Source of the DNA: Mycolicibacterium phlei
GTDB taxonomy: Bacteria; Actinomycetota; Actinomycetes; Mycobacteriales; Mycobacteriaceae
Assembly (NCBI RefSeq): GCF_001583415.1
Contig: NZ_CP014475.1
Span: forward strand, 248,001 to 312,000
Direction of reading: 5' to 3'
Length of the DNA: 64,000 nt
This document shows positions 52,842-63,149 of this stretch, piece after piece. The translations under genes were made by a program, and so were the position numbers. The notes beneath the pieces are model-generated. The model was not told where the DNA came from, did not search any database, and was given only the letters and a program-made list of their open reading frames with translations. Every line of letters starts with the position of its first letter. Position 1 is the first letter of the stretch.

Positions 52842-53891
52842 ATGCCCACCCCCGCAGAGGAAATCGACGTCGACGGCGTCAAGGTCAGGCTGACCAACCG
52901 AGACAAGGTGTTCTGGCCGAAACTCGGCAAGGACGGCACTAAAGGCAAGCTCTTCGACTACTACCTGTCGGTGGCCGAGCCGATGGTCGCGCTGCTGCGC
53001 GACCGCCCCGTGCACCTGCAGCGGTTCCCCGACGGCATCGAGGGTGAGGAGATCTACCAGAAACGGGTGCCGCAGAAGCACCCCGACTACCTCGAAACCT
53101 GCACCGTCACTTTCCCGTCCGGCCGCACCGCCGACGCCCTCAAGATCACCCACCCGTCGGCGATCGCTTGGGCCGTCCAGATGGGCACCGTCACCCTGCA
53201 CCCGTGGCAGGTGCGCTGCCCCGACACCGAGCACCCCGACGAACTGCGCATCGACCTCGACCCGCAGCCCGGCACCGCCTTCAAGGAGGCCCGCCACGTC
53301 GCCGTCGACATCCTCAAACCCCTGCTCGACGAACTCGGGCTCGTCGGGTACCCGAAGACCTCCGGCGGCCGCGGTATCCACGTCTTCCTGCGCATCAAGC
53401 CCGACTGGGACTTCATCGCCGTGCGCCGCGCCGGCATCGCGCTGGCCCGAGAAGTGGAACGCCGCGACCCCGACGCCGTCACCACCTCCTGGTGGAAGGA
53501 GGAACGCGGCCAACGCATCTTCATCGACTACAACCAGAACGCCCGCGACCGCACCTTCGCCTCGGCCTACTCCGCCCGCAAGACCCCGATCGCCACCGTC
53601 TCCATGCCGCTGACGTGGGACGAGCTGCGCGACGCCGACCCCGACGACTACACCATCCGGACGGTCCCCGACATCGTCGCCAACCGAGACGACCCGTGGG
53701 CCGACATCGACGGGAAGCCGCAGAGCCTCGACAAGCTACTCGAGATGTACAAGGCCGACGAGGAGGAACGCGGCCTCGGCGACCTGCCGTACCCGCCGAA
53801 CTATCCGAAGATGCCCGGCGAACCGCCGCGTGTGCAGCCCAGCAAGAAGGTCGCCGAACACTGGGACGAGCACGGCAACCCGGTCAAGTAG
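52842..53891 (+). CDS. Prim-PolC (LigD polymerase-domain homologue, Rv3730c type)
   Basis: 349 aa from ATG 52842. Archaeo-eukaryotic primase-fold polymerase: the catalytic LRIDLDPQPG carries the D-x-D pair near 137-139, with SGGRGIHVFLRI and FIDYNQNARDRT completing the site. It fills short gaps with preference for ribonucleotides in characterised mycobacterial homologues and cooperates with LigC. Stand-alone polymerase without ligase or phosphoesterase domains. The stop lies 2 bp from the convergent P450. Confidence 0.92.
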   Translation: MPTPAEEIDVDGVKVRLTNRDKVFWPKLGKDGTKGKLFDYYLSVAEPMVALLRDRPVHLQRFPDGIEGEEIYQKRVPQKHPDYLETCTVTFPSGRTADALKITHPSAIAWAVQMGTVTLHPWQVRCPDTEHPDELRIDLDPQPGTAFKEARHVAVDILKPLLDELGLVGYPKTSGGRGIHVFLRIKPDWDFIAVRRAGIALAREVERRDPDAVTTSWWKEERGQRIFIDYNQNARDRTFASAYSARKTPIATVSMPLTWDELRDADPDDYTIRTVPDIVANRDDPWADIDGKPQSLDKLLEMYKADEEERGLGDLPYPPNYPKMPGEPPRVQPSKKVAEHWDEHGNPVK

Positions 53892-53893
53892 TC

Positions 53894-55102
53894 CTAACCG
53901 GCGCGCACCGGCACATGCTTCCAGCCGAACACGTTCGGCATCTTCACCCGCTCCAGCCCGGCGGGGTCGACCTCGTACTCCGGGATCAGGTCCAGCAGGA
54001 CGTCCAGCGCGATGCGGCCCTCCATTCGCGCCAGGGCCGCACCCAGGCAGCTGTGGATGCCGTAGCCGAAGCCCAGGTTGTGGCCCGACGGCGGACGCGT
54101 GATGTCGAACCGGTCGGGATCCTCGAACGCGCGCTCGTCGCGGGTCGCCGACCCGTTGATCAGCATCACCGCACTGTCTTTCGGGATCGTCACCCCGTGC
54201 AGTTCGACGTCGACGTTGCTCCACCGGATGTTGTACTGCGACGGGCCCTCGTAGCGGAGCAGTTCCTCGAACGCCGACGGCAGCAGGCTGCGGTCCTCGC
54301 GCAGCAGCCGCCACTGATCCGGGTGCTTGGCGAACAGCACCACCGCGCTGCCGATCAGCTTCGCGACCGTCTCCGCGCCCGCACCGCCCAGAAGCGAGGC
54401 GAACGCCGAGATCTCGAAGTCGCTGAGCCGGGTCGCGGTGCCGTCCTCGCGCTCGACCTCCACCTCGGTCAGCCGGCTGATCATGTCGTCACCCGGGTGG
54501 AGCCGCTTGTGCTGCACCAACTCGTAGTAGTAGCCCCACATCGTGACCGCCGCGTCGCGACTGGCCTGGGTGCTCAAAGCGGTACCCGGCTCGCGCTCCA
54601 GCAGCCCGTCCACCCAGTGCCGGATCTGCTGGCGGCCCTCCGGCGGCACCCCGAGCATCGTGGTGATGATCTCGACGGGGAACAGCGCCGAGAACTCCTC
54701 CACCGCGTCGAACGACTTCGGATCGACCTGCGCCGCGAACCCGGTGATGATGTCGCGGATCGTGCCCTCCAGCTTGGCGATCGCCCGCGGCGTGAACACC
54801 TTGTTGACCAGTGAGCGCATCCGGGTGTGCTGGGGCGGATCCATCATGATGATCACGTCGCGCGGGATCAGCGCGTTCGGATCGATGTAGTGGTCCAGTG
54901 TCACGCCGTGCGCCGACGAGTACGTCTGGTGGTCCTTCATCGCCGGGGCCACGTCCTCGTACCGCGACAACGCCCAGAAGTTGTACTTATCGTTGCGGTA
55001 CACCGGCGCGTGATCCCGCAGCAGCCGGTACTTGTCGAACGGGTCGTTGAAGAACTCGTCCGAGAACGGGTCGAACTCGATGCTCTCCGCCAGCGTCACC
55101 AT
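53894..55102 (-). CDS. Cytochrome P450
   Basis: 402 aa from ATG 55102. I-helix GGAGAETVAKL (the usual acid-Thr pair becomes E-T), K-helix EELLR, haem ligand loop FGYGIHSCLGAALAR near residue 350. Divergent from a DapB-like reductase gene with 56 bp between starts. Substrate unknown; context with DapB-like reductases suggests lipid or steroid-type metabolism, but this is inference. Confidence 0.92.
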   Translation of the reverse strand: MVTLAESIEFDPFSDEFFNDPFDKYRLLRDHAPVYRNDKYNFWALSRYEDVAPAMKDHQTYSSAHGVTLDHYIDPNALIPRDVIIMMDPPQHTRMRSLVNKVFTPRAIAKLEGTIRDIITGFAAQVDPKSFDAVEEFSALFPVEIITTMLGVPPEGRQQIRHWVDGLLEREPGTALSTQASRDAAVTMWGYYYELVQHKRLHPGDDMISRLTEVEVEREDGTATRLSDFEISAFASLLGGAGAETVAKLIGSAVVLFAKHPDQWRLLREDRSLLPSAFEELLRYEGPSQYNIRWSNVDVELHGVTIPKDSAVMLINGSATRDERAFEDPDRFDITRPPSGHNLGFGYGIHSCLGAALARMEGRIALDVLLDLIPEYEVDPAGLERVKMPNVFGWKHVPVRAG

Positions 55103-55158
55103 AATGAGAGTAGACGTTACCGCATTCGAGAATGTATGTTTCCGGCGAGGAGGTGGCC

Positions 55159-56229
55159 ATGTCGTACACCGTGGTCCACGCCGGCACCGGCATCACCGGG
55201 CGTGAGGCGCTGCGCGGGCTCATCGACGACCCGGATATCGAGCTGGCCGGTGTCCTGGTGTCCTCACCGGACAAGGTCGGCAAGGACGCCGGCAGCCTGT
55301 GCGGCCGCCCCGACACCGGTGTGCTGGCCCACGACGACTTCGACGCGGTGCTGCGCCAGCGGCCCGACTGCTTCTGCTACTGCTCGACCGCCGTCGGCCG
55401 CGAGGAGGACGCCTACCAGGAGATCGCCCGGCTGCTGCGGGCCGGGATCAACGTCGTCACCATCTCCACCATCCCGATGGTGTACCCGCCCGCCGCGCCG
55501 GAGAAATGGCGCCAACTCCTCGAATCGGCCTGCCGCGAAGGCAATTCCACGTTCTACGCGTCGGGCTGCGAGCCGGGCATCGTCAGCCTCAACCTGCCGG
55601 TCGCGCTGATGGCCGGTGCCGGTCAGGTCGACAGCTACCGGATGGACGAGTACGCGATCGACCTCGATCTCGTCTACCCGATCTGGGAGGTGCTGCACGA
55701 GTCGATGGGCTTCGGCAAGCCCGACGGCCACGTCCCCGCCCGGATTGCCTCCGGGAAGGTGCGCGACGACTGGGAGTCCGTCGTCCGCTACACCGCCGAC
55801 GCGCTGGGCGTCACGCTCGACGAGGTCGCCCTCGACTGGGAGACGCTGCTGGCGCCCGAGGATCTGACCACCGCGCTCGGACCGCTGCCGAAGGGCACGA
55901 TTTGCGGCCACCGCTGGCGGCTCGCCGGGATGCGCGGTGGCGAAGCCGCCGTCGCCGTGCAGTACTTCGCCACGGTCTCGTCGACGCCGTGGCCGGACAG
56001 CTGGCCCAAACCCGAGGGCGGCGCCGGAATGGTGCACCGCATCGAGGGCCGGCCCAGCATGCGACTGCACATGTCGTTCCAGCCCGGGCCGGGCGAGCGC
56101 GCCATGCCCTCGCTGGCCTTCACCGGTCAGGCCATCGTGAACGCGATCCCGCACGTCGTCGACAGCCCGGCCGGTCTGCTGGAGCCCGTGCTGGGCCGCT
56201 CGGTGGTCACCCGCCAGGCCCGGCGTTGA
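55159..56229 (+). CDS. DapB-like NAD(P)-dependent oxidoreductase, paralogue 1
   Basis: 356 aa from ATG 55159 with GAGGAGG 6 bases upstream; the frame extends to 55132 without a better start. Rossmann motif HAGTGITGREAL (6-17), SPDKVGKDAG, TISTIPMVYPP, and SGCEPGIVSLNLP. Dihydrodipicolinate-reductase-like N-terminal domain but no DapB catalytic HHxxK motif. It belongs to an actinobacterial family of unknown reaction. About as long as the protein at 57931-58992 and sharing the same motif order. Confidence 0.85.
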   Translation: MSYTVVHAGTGITGREALRGLIDDPDIELAGVLVSSPDKVGKDAGSLCGRPDTGVLAHDDFDAVLRQRPDCFCYCSTAVGREEDAYQEIARLLRAGINVVTISTIPMVYPPAAPEKWRQLLESACREGNSTFYASGCEPGIVSLNLPVALMAGAGQVDSYRMDEYAIDLDLVYPIWEVLHESMGFGKPDGHVPARIASGKVRDDWESVVRYTADALGVTLDEVALDWETLLAPEDLTTALGPLPKGTICGHRWRLAGMRGGEAAVAVQYFATVSSTPWPDSWPKPEGGAGMVHRIEGRPSMRLHMSFQPGPGERAMPSLAFTGQAIVNAIPHVVDSPAGLLEPVLGRSVVTRQARR

Positions 56230-56311
56230 GCGGGTTCCTGTAACAGCCGACACCACCGTGACGCAAGATGGGGGAGTGACGCGGTGGGTCGGTTAGGCAG
56301 GGGGTCGCGCG

Positions 56312-57934
56312 GTGCTGTCGGTGGACTTCGGTACGTCGGGTACGACGGCGGCTTTCCGCGACACCAACGGGCGCATCCACGACGTGCCGCTGGGCTCCGG
56401 CGGCGGGCCGATGCCGTCGGCCGTGCTGGGCTCTCCCGGCCGCATCCTGTCGGCGGGTGAGGCGGCCGTCCAGTCCGCGCTGACCGACCCGACGGCCTAC
56501 GAACCCAACCCCAAACTGCGCGTCGACCAACTCGAGGTCAACCTCGGCGGTCTGTTCCTGCCCACCGCGGACCTGATCGCCGCCGTCGTCGCCGAGGCGC
56601 TCACCCGGGCGGCCCAGACCACCGGTGAACAACCCGGCGAGGTCGTGCTCACCTATCCGCGGCAGTGGGAGGACCGGCTGGTCGCCCGGCTGGCCACCGG
56701 CGGTGAGATCGCCGGCATCGATCAGCACCGCATGCGGGTCGTCGACGAGGCCACCGCCGTGGCGGCCTACTACAGCGCCTGGCCGTCCGCTGACCGCATC
56801 GTGGTGGTCGACCTCGGCGCCGCCAACTGCAGCGCGGTCGTTCTCGACCGCGGCGACGGCGGCTACGACGTCACCGCCGCCGACGGCTTCAACCAGCTCG
56901 GCGGCCTGGACTTCGACGCCCGGATCCGGGGCTGGGTCATCCAGCAGTTGCAGGAGCGCAATCCGGCGCTGGCCGCCGAGGCCGCCGACACCTCCGACAT
57001 CGCGGCTCAGCTGCGGCTCGCCGACGCCGTGCGCTCCGCGAAGGAGGCCCTGTCCGCCGACCAATCCGCCCCGGTGACGTTCACCGGCGCCACCGGCACC
57101 GAGACCGTGGAGCTGTCCCGCACCCAGTTCGAGGCCCTGATCGCCGCCGACGTCGACCGCGCCGTTCGGCTCACCGAGGCCCTGGTCTTCCACGCGAACG
57201 CGCTGCGGCCCCAGAGCGGATCCGTCGCCGTGCACCTGATGGGCGGATCGTCGCGCATCCCGCTGATCCAGTCCCGTTTCGCGGCCGTCGGCCCCGTCGA
57301 GGTCGCCGACCCGAGGGCGGCCCTCGTGCACGGCGCCCTGATGGCCGCGCCCACACCGGAACAGCAGCGGTTCAACAAGATTCCCGAGCCGCTACCCGCG
57401 CCGGTGCGCAACCCGATCAAACGACGTCTGCGGCGCCGCGCCGCGGCGAAGGCGGCCGCCGCGCGTCAGCCCCGCCGCAAGCTCATCACCGCGACGACCC
57501 GCAAATGGCTTGCCGCCATTGCGCTTCTGGCGATCGTCGGCAGCGGTATCGGGGTGGCCGCGGTGGTGATCTACGGCAGCCTCACCGCGCCCGATCAGGT
57601 GCCGCAGGCGGCCAGTCCGCCGCCGCTGCCGACGCTGACCCCGCGGGTGCCGACGCCGATGGACTTCACCGTCGACGTGGTGGTCACCGAGCAGCAGTGC
57701 CCGCCCGAGGCGCCGACCTGCGTGTACAAGTACACGATCGAGCCGAAATTCGTTGGTCTGCACCCGCTTCCGGAGACGCCGTTCACCGTGTTCTACGAGG
57801 TGGTCGGCGGTAACGAGCCGCAGAAGGGTGAGTTCACCGTGGAGAAGGACCAGGCCAGGATCCTCAAGGACGTCGTCCTGGAGGGCCCGCCCGGCGCCCA
57901 GCTGCGGGCCAACGTGCTGCAGGTGGCCGGCTAA
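56312..57934 (+). CDS. Membrane-anchored Hsp70-like ATPase with extracellular domain
   Basis: 540 aa from GTG 56312. Actin/Hsp70 nucleotide domain (1-345): phosphate-1 LSVDFGTSGTTAAF, phosphate-2 VVVDLGAANCSAVVL, adenosine loop HLMGGSSRIPLIQ, and VLTYPRQW in place of the DnaK VPAYF segment. No peptide-binding domain follows; instead there is an Arg/Lys/Ala-rich stretch (about 365-392), one TM helix (about 398-420), a Pro/Thr linker and a 95-residue outer domain with a Cys pair (QQCPPEAPTCVY). It may transmit an external signal to a cytosolic ATPase. Function unknown. Confidence 0.85.
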   Translation: MLSVDFGTSGTTAAFRDTNGRIHDVPLGSGGGPMPSAVLGSPGRILSAGEAAVQSALTDPTAYEPNPKLRVDQLEVNLGGLFLPTADLIAAVVAEALTRAAQTTGEQPGEVVLTYPRQWEDRLVARLATGGEIAGIDQHRMRVVDEATAVAAYYSAWPSADRIVVVDLGAANCSAVVLDRGDGGYDVTAADGFNQLGGLDFDARIRGWVIQQLQERNPALAAEAADTSDIAAQLRLADAVRSAKEALSADQSAPVTFTGATGTETVELSRTQFEALIAADVDRAVRLTEALVFHANALRPQSGSVAVHLMGGSSRIPLIQSRFAAVGPVEVADPRAALVHGALMAAPTPEQQRFNKIPEPLPAPVRNPIKRRLRRRAAAKAAAARQPRRKLITATTRKWLAAIALLAIVGSGIGVAAVVIYGSLTAPDQVPQAASPPPLPTLTPRVPTPMDFTVDVVVTEQQCPPEAPTCVYKYTIEPKFVGLHPLPETPFTVFYEVVGGNEPQKGEFTVEKDQARILKDVVLEGPPGAQLRANVLQVAG

Positions 57935-58992
57935 CCGGCCACGCCGCGGGCCTGCGGCAGCGGCAGGTCGTTGTAGGTCGCGATGCCCGGCGCGGCCGCC
58001 ACCACCGCGGGAATCGCGTGGATGGGCGGCATCGCGGTCATGATGTGGCCGAGCACGAAGAAGTCCTCGATCGACTTCGCGTTCTCGATCATGTCCTGCG
58101 GCGGCAGGAAACCCACCTGCATGTTGACCGTCGGCCGGCCCTCGATGGTGATCTTCCAACCGTCGCCGTCGATCTGCCAGTCCGGGTCCAGCGTCTGGCC
58201 CTTCTTCCAGCGGACGTTGACGTCGACGACGGTGCGGCCGTTGGCGATGCCCTGCCAGCTGGCGTACACGCCGGCCACGTGGCCCTTCGGGATGGTCCAC
58301 GACGCCATCACCAGATCCTCTGTGGTCTGGGCGTATTCGGCGACGCACTTGATCTCGTCGAGTTCGACGCCGATCGCGTCGGCGACCAGCCGCACGGCCT
58401 CGGCGAACACCGCGGTGCCCTTGGCGGCCATCGGCTCCAGGTTCGGGTCGTCGATCGCGGTGCCGAACCCGACGGGACGCTCGGTGTCGGGGGAGTCGTA
58501 GAGGGTGGTGTCGGCCGACTCGGAGATCGTCACCTTGTCGATCCGGTCGCAGGCCGTCGCCGCGACGATCGCCAGCAGCTCGGCGAAGCCCGGGCTGACT
58601 CCGGAGCCGAACAGCGTCGACCCGCCCTTGCGGCAGGCCTCCTCCAGCCGGTCGCGGTCGTCACCCAGGTTGTGGCCGGTGATGAACGACGCCGAGGCGA
58701 CGACGTTGACTCCGGCCTCCAGGATGCGGACCAGCTCGTCGATGTTGATCCACATCGGGTTGTAGACCACGACGTCGGGCTTGAGCGCGAGCAGCTCGTC
58801 GACGTCGTTGGTGGCGCTGACACCGAGTGGCTCGATGCCCGCGAGCTCGCCGGCATCCTTGCCGACCTTGTCCGGTGACCACGCGTAGAGTCCGACGAGC
58901 TCGTAGAGCGGATTGCGCGCGATCGCCGCGACCGAGCTCTTTCCGACGTTTCCGGTGGTCCACTGCACGACGCGATACGGGGTGTTTGGCAC
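57931..58992 (-). CDS. DapB-like NAD(P)-dependent oxidoreductase, paralogue 2
   Basis: 353 aa from GTG 58992; further upstream codons run into the TetR promoter. Rossmann motif WTTGNVGKSSV (8-18), WSPDKVGKDAGELAG, VVYNPMWIN, ASFITGHNLGDDRDRLEEACR, FGSGVSPGF. Homologous along its length to paralogue 1 and found widely in mycobacteria; reaction unknown. The stop overlaps the convergent Hsp70-like gene. Divergent from a TetR regulator with a strong palindrome between them, so probably controlled by it. Confidence 0.86.
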   Translation of the reverse strand: MPNTPYRVVQWTTGNVGKSSVAAIARNPLYELVGLYAWSPDKVGKDAGELAGIEPLGVSATNDVDELLALKPDVVVYNPMWINIDELVRILEAGVNVVASASFITGHNLGDDRDRLEEACRKGGSTLFGSGVSPGFAELLAIVAATACDRIDKVTISESADTTLYDSPDTERPVGFGTAIDDPNLEPMAAKGTAVFAEAVRLVADAIGVELDEIKCVAEYAQTTEDLVMASWTIPKGHVAGVYASWQGIANGRTVVDVNVRWKKGQTLDPDWQIDGDGWKITIEGRPTVNMQVGFLPPQDMIENAKSIEDFFVLGHIMTAMPPIHAIPAVVAAAPGIATYNDLPLPQARGVAG

Positions 58993-59015
58993 CCGCTCAG
59001 CATAGGGAGCCGGGG

Positions 59016-59046
59016 AACATTTTTTCGCCGATCGGTAAAAAATGTT
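59016..59046. promoter_or_regulatory. TetR operator between DapB-like gene and tetR
   Basis: AACATTTTTT (59016-59025) and AAAAAATGTT (59037-59046) are perfect 10-bp arms. The 11-bp centre contains the palindrome CCGATCGG. It lies 24 bp before the GTG of the DapB-like gene and 23 bp before the tetR start. Confidence 0.82.
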
Positions 59047-59068
59047 GGTCGACCGGTACGCTGATCCG

Positions 59069-59722
59069 ATGACTGGCCGGACCCGGGGACGTCCGCCGCG
59101 GCTCAGCCGGGACCGGATCGTCGCGGCGGCACGCGACGTGGCGAGTGCCGACCTCACCATGCAGGCCGTCGCCGACCGTCTCGGCGTCAGCCGCAAATCC
59201 CTGCACTACTACGTCGGCGACCGTGAGGGACTGCTGTCGCTGGTGCTGGTGGACCGCTTCGAACGCGAGATCGGCGACATCGAGCTACCCGCCGACGGCG
59301 ACTGGCGAAAAGTGCTGCGCGCGTACGCGGTCGCGTTCCGCGACGGCCTCATCCAGGTCGGCACCGCGACGGACTTCAACCGGCTGCGCGGTCTCGGCGC
59401 CGCCGCCGCGCTGTCGATGGCCGACCGGGTGCTCGGCGTCCTGCTCACCGCCGGGTTCGACCCGGACACCGCCCGGCGCGCCCTGACCGCGGCGTCGAAC
59501 ATCGCCCAGTCCGCCGCGCACGACAGCGCCGCCGAGACCGACGGCGTGCACCCGCACCGCGCGGAGACCGCCGCGGCGCTGGACCGCGAACCGGCCGAGG
59601 CGTATCCCGCGCTGCGGCGGGTGCTGGCGTCGGCGCAGGCGCAGCGCCACGACGCCGAGCGCCAGTTCGACTTCGAACTCGACCTGCTGATCAGCGGGTT
59701 GGAGTCGGCGCTAGAACGCTGA
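59069..59722 (+). CDS. TetR family transcriptional regulator
   Basis: 217 aa from ATG 59069; an ATG at 59042 falls inside the operator. HTH about 12-58: IVAAARDVASADLTMQAVADRLGVSRKSLHYYV; the ligand-binding half carries a TetR C-terminal helix bundle. Divergent from the DapB-like gene, with the 31-bp palindrome between. The 3' end overlaps the convergent protease gene by 12 bp. Confidence 0.9.
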   Translation: MTGRTRGRPPRLSRDRIVAAARDVASADLTMQAVADRLGVSRKSLHYYVGDREGLLSLVLVDRFEREIGDIELPADGDWRKVLRAYAVAFRDGLIQVGTATDFNRLRGLGAAAALSMADRVLGVLLTAGFDPDTARRALTAASNIAQSAAHDSAAETDGVHPHRAETAAALDREPAEAYPALRRVLASAQAQRHDAERQFDFELDLLISGLESALER

Positions 59723-60730
59723 CGTCAGCGTCGCCTTGCCGGTGCGCTGCACGCCCGCGAGGTCGATCCAGGTGAGGTCGACGACGTCACCCGGATAGTG
59801 CCGGTCCAGCACATAGGTCAGCGTCGTCGCCGAGTCCAGGGGAACACCGTCGACCGACATCAGCAGGTCGCCGTCGGCCAGGCCGGCGCGCTCGGCGGCA
59901 CCGCCGCGCAGCACCTCGACGATCTGCACACCCGGACCGCGGCGGGTCGAGCGCACCCCGACGCCGAGCAGCACCGGCGGGCCGATGTGCACCTCGTCGG
60001 ACGGGCTGCCCGACCGGATCTGGTTGGCGATGGTCATCGCGTCGTTGATCGGAATCGCGTAGCCCTCGCCGCCTGGCCCGAACCGGTAGTTCACCGACGC
60101 GGCCGTCGTCACCCCGACCACCTGACCGGCCGAGTTGACCACCGGACCGCCCGAGTCGCCCGCCACCACCGGCGCCGCGAACTCGAACAGACCCGACAGC
60201 TCGTCCTTGCTGCCGGTCAACGAGTCCTCCGCGAACACCGACTGGTTGAACGCGGTCACCGTGCCGACCTCGCGGGTCAGCGGACCGTTGGTGCCGTTGG
60301 CGTTGCCCAGCGCGACGACGGGTTCCCCGGGCGCCAGGGCCGACGAGTCGCCGATCGGGGCGACCGGCAGCCCGGTGGCGCCGATCAGCTGCAGCACCGC
60401 GATGTCGCGGCGCCGGTTGTAGCCGACCAGCTCGGCCGGATACGACCGGCCGCCGATCGACGCGGTGATCCGGTCCGCGCCGCCGACGACGTGGAAGTTG
60501 GTGAGGACCTGGCCGTTGGGATCCAGGACGAACCCCGCGCCGTTCCCGTACGCGCGCTGATAGTCGATCTCGGTGTCGATGCGCACCACGGCCGGTTCGA
60601 CCTGCGCCGCTGCGACGAGCGGGTCGGCGGGGGCCGCGTAGGCCGGCGCCATCGGCGCGACCAGCGCCAGAATCGCGGCCAGAGCGATCAGCAGCGTCGC
60701 AAACGGACGCCGTACCGGGAATTTGCCCAT
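59711..60730 (-). CDS. Secreted trypsin-like serine protease with PDZ domain (PepA-like)
   Basis: 339 aa from ATG 60730. Signal peptide 1-33 (ALVAPMAPAYAAP). HtrA-type protease domain with catalytic His80 (LTNFHVVGG), Asp109 (RRRDIAVLQL) and Ser193 (AGDSGGPVV). PDZ domain about 245-330 (IVEVLRGGAAERAGLADGDLLMSVDG). Close in layout to mycobacterial PepA (Rv0125), with the DSLTG and EGYAIPI segments. Secreted or periplasmic quality-control or nutrient protease; substrate unknown. Confidence 0.9.
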   Translation of the reverse strand: MGKFPVRRPFATLLIALAAILALVAPMAPAYAAPADPLVAAAQVEPAVVRIDTEIDYQRAYGNGAGFVLDPNGQVLTNFHVVGGADRITASIGGRSYPAELVGYNRRRDIAVLQLIGATGLPVAPIGDSSALAPGEPVVALGNANGTNGPLTREVGTVTAFNQSVFAEDSLTGSKDELSGLFEFAAPVVAGDSGGPVVNSAGQVVGVTTAASVNYRFGPGGEGYAIPINDAMTIANQIRSGSPSDEVHIGPPVLLGVGVRSTRRGPGVQIVEVLRGGAAERAGLADGDLLMSVDGVPLDSATTLTYVLDRHYPGDVVDLTWIDLAGVQRTGKATLTSAF

Positions 60731-60787
60731 GTGCCCATATTGCCCGAACTCGGGCGGTCTAACCGCCGACGGTGGTCGTCGTCGGCG

Positions 60788-61492
60788 CTAGTCGTCGACG
60801 GCCACGCCGCTGCGCAGACGCCGGCGGCGACGGTTGCGCAGTTTGCCGCCCTCGTTCTCGGCGGGCTTGTCCTCGGACGGCTCGTCCTCGGTGGTGTCCT
60901 CGGACGGCTCGTCGTCGGCGCTGGTCGTCTCCTCGACGTCCTCGGCGCTTTCCCCGGTGGGTTCCTCGGTGCTTTCCCCGGAGCTTTCCTCGGAGTTTTC
61001 CTCGGGGCCCTTGCGGCCGCGCCTGCGCTGCCTGCCCGACTTCGGCTTCACCGGCTTCGGCGGAGGCGGCGGCGCCTCGGCCACCCAGGCCAGGTAGAAC
61101 GCGAAGATCCCGAGCAGCGCGATCGCGGCCGCCGCGGCGTAGATGCCGAACAGCCAACGGCCCGCGTCGTCCAGCGACACCCAGATCTCGGTGATCGCGG
61201 TGCCCAGGACCAGCACCGCGGCCAGCACGTGCAGGCCGATGGACCAGGCGCGCAGGTTCAGCGCCAGCTGCGGGGTGCGGAACTCCGGCCTGCGGGTGCG
61301 CAACAGTGTGAACAGCACCGGAAGGGCGGCCTGCCCGATCAGCACCGCGACCACGATCCGCAACACCGTGCCCAGCGAGTGCGGGGTCTGCCCCATCAGC
61401 TCGGGCCAGCGCGGAAGAACGAAGAAGAAGTACAGGACACCTGCGACGACGCAGGACGACGCATGCCAGACCACCGCAACGGTGCGGCTCAT
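60788..61492 (-). CDS. lucA: Membrane protein LucA (Rv3723-like)
   Basis: 234 aa from ATG 61492. Four TM segments in residues 5-140 (VLYFFFVLP, VLRIVVAVLIGQAALPVLF, GLHVLAAVLVLGTAITEIW, LFGIYAAAAAIALLGIFAFYL), then a Pro-rich turn and an acidic Glu/Ser/Thr tail (165-215) ending in a basic RNRRRRRLR cluster. Assignment rests on this architecture and on synteny: in M. tuberculosis Rv3723/LucA sits beside ffs and the aminotransferase Rv3722c. LucA stabilises Mce1 and Mce4 lipid importers in that species. Confidence 0.72.
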   Translation of the reverse strand: MSRTVAVVWHASSCVVAGVLYFFFVLPRWPELMGQTPHSLGTVLRIVVAVLIGQAALPVLFTLLRTRRPEFRTPQLALNLRAWSIGLHVLAAVLVLGTAITEIWVSLDDAGRWLFGIYAAAAAIALLGIFAFYLAWVAEAPPPPPKPVKPKSGRQRRRGRKGPEENSEESSGESTEEPTGESAEDVEETTSADDEPSEDTTEDEPSEDKPAENEGGKLRNRRRRRLRSGVAVDD

Positions 61493-61549
61493 ACTCCTCC
61501 TAGACGCTCGCGCAGACCTCGACTCGAGCGCTCATCGCTGTGATTAGGC

Positions 61550-61578
61550 GGGGGTGCGACCCAGCAGGTCGCACCCCC
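61550..61578 (-). terminator. 12-bp stem terminator after tRNA-Ser(GGA)
   Basis: GGGGGTGCGACC (61550-61561) pairs perfectly with GGTCGCACCCCC (61567-61578) around the 5-base loop CAGCA, 10 bases past the tRNA 3' end on the minus strand. No T-tract. Confidence 0.8.
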
Positions 61579-61587
61579 GGCCGAGTG

Positions 61588-61673
61588 CGGAGGATGCGGG
61601 ATTTGAACCCGCGAGGGCTATTAACCCAACCCGCGTTCCAGGCGAGCGCCATAGGCCACTAGGCGAATCCTCC
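61588..61673 (-). tRNA. tRNA-Ser (anticodon GGA)
   Basis: Minus-strand class II tRNA: acceptor GGAGGAT pairs with ATCCTCC, anticodon loop CTGGAAC gives GGA, variable arm GGGTTGGGTTAATAGCCC, T-loop GGTTCAAATCC. CCA is not encoded (discriminator G then CA). Reads both UCC and UCU codons. Confidence 0.95.
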
Positions 61674-61687
61674 GTGGGCAATGTTAG

Positions 61688-63145
<1,458 letters not shown>

Positions 63146-63149
63146 CCCG

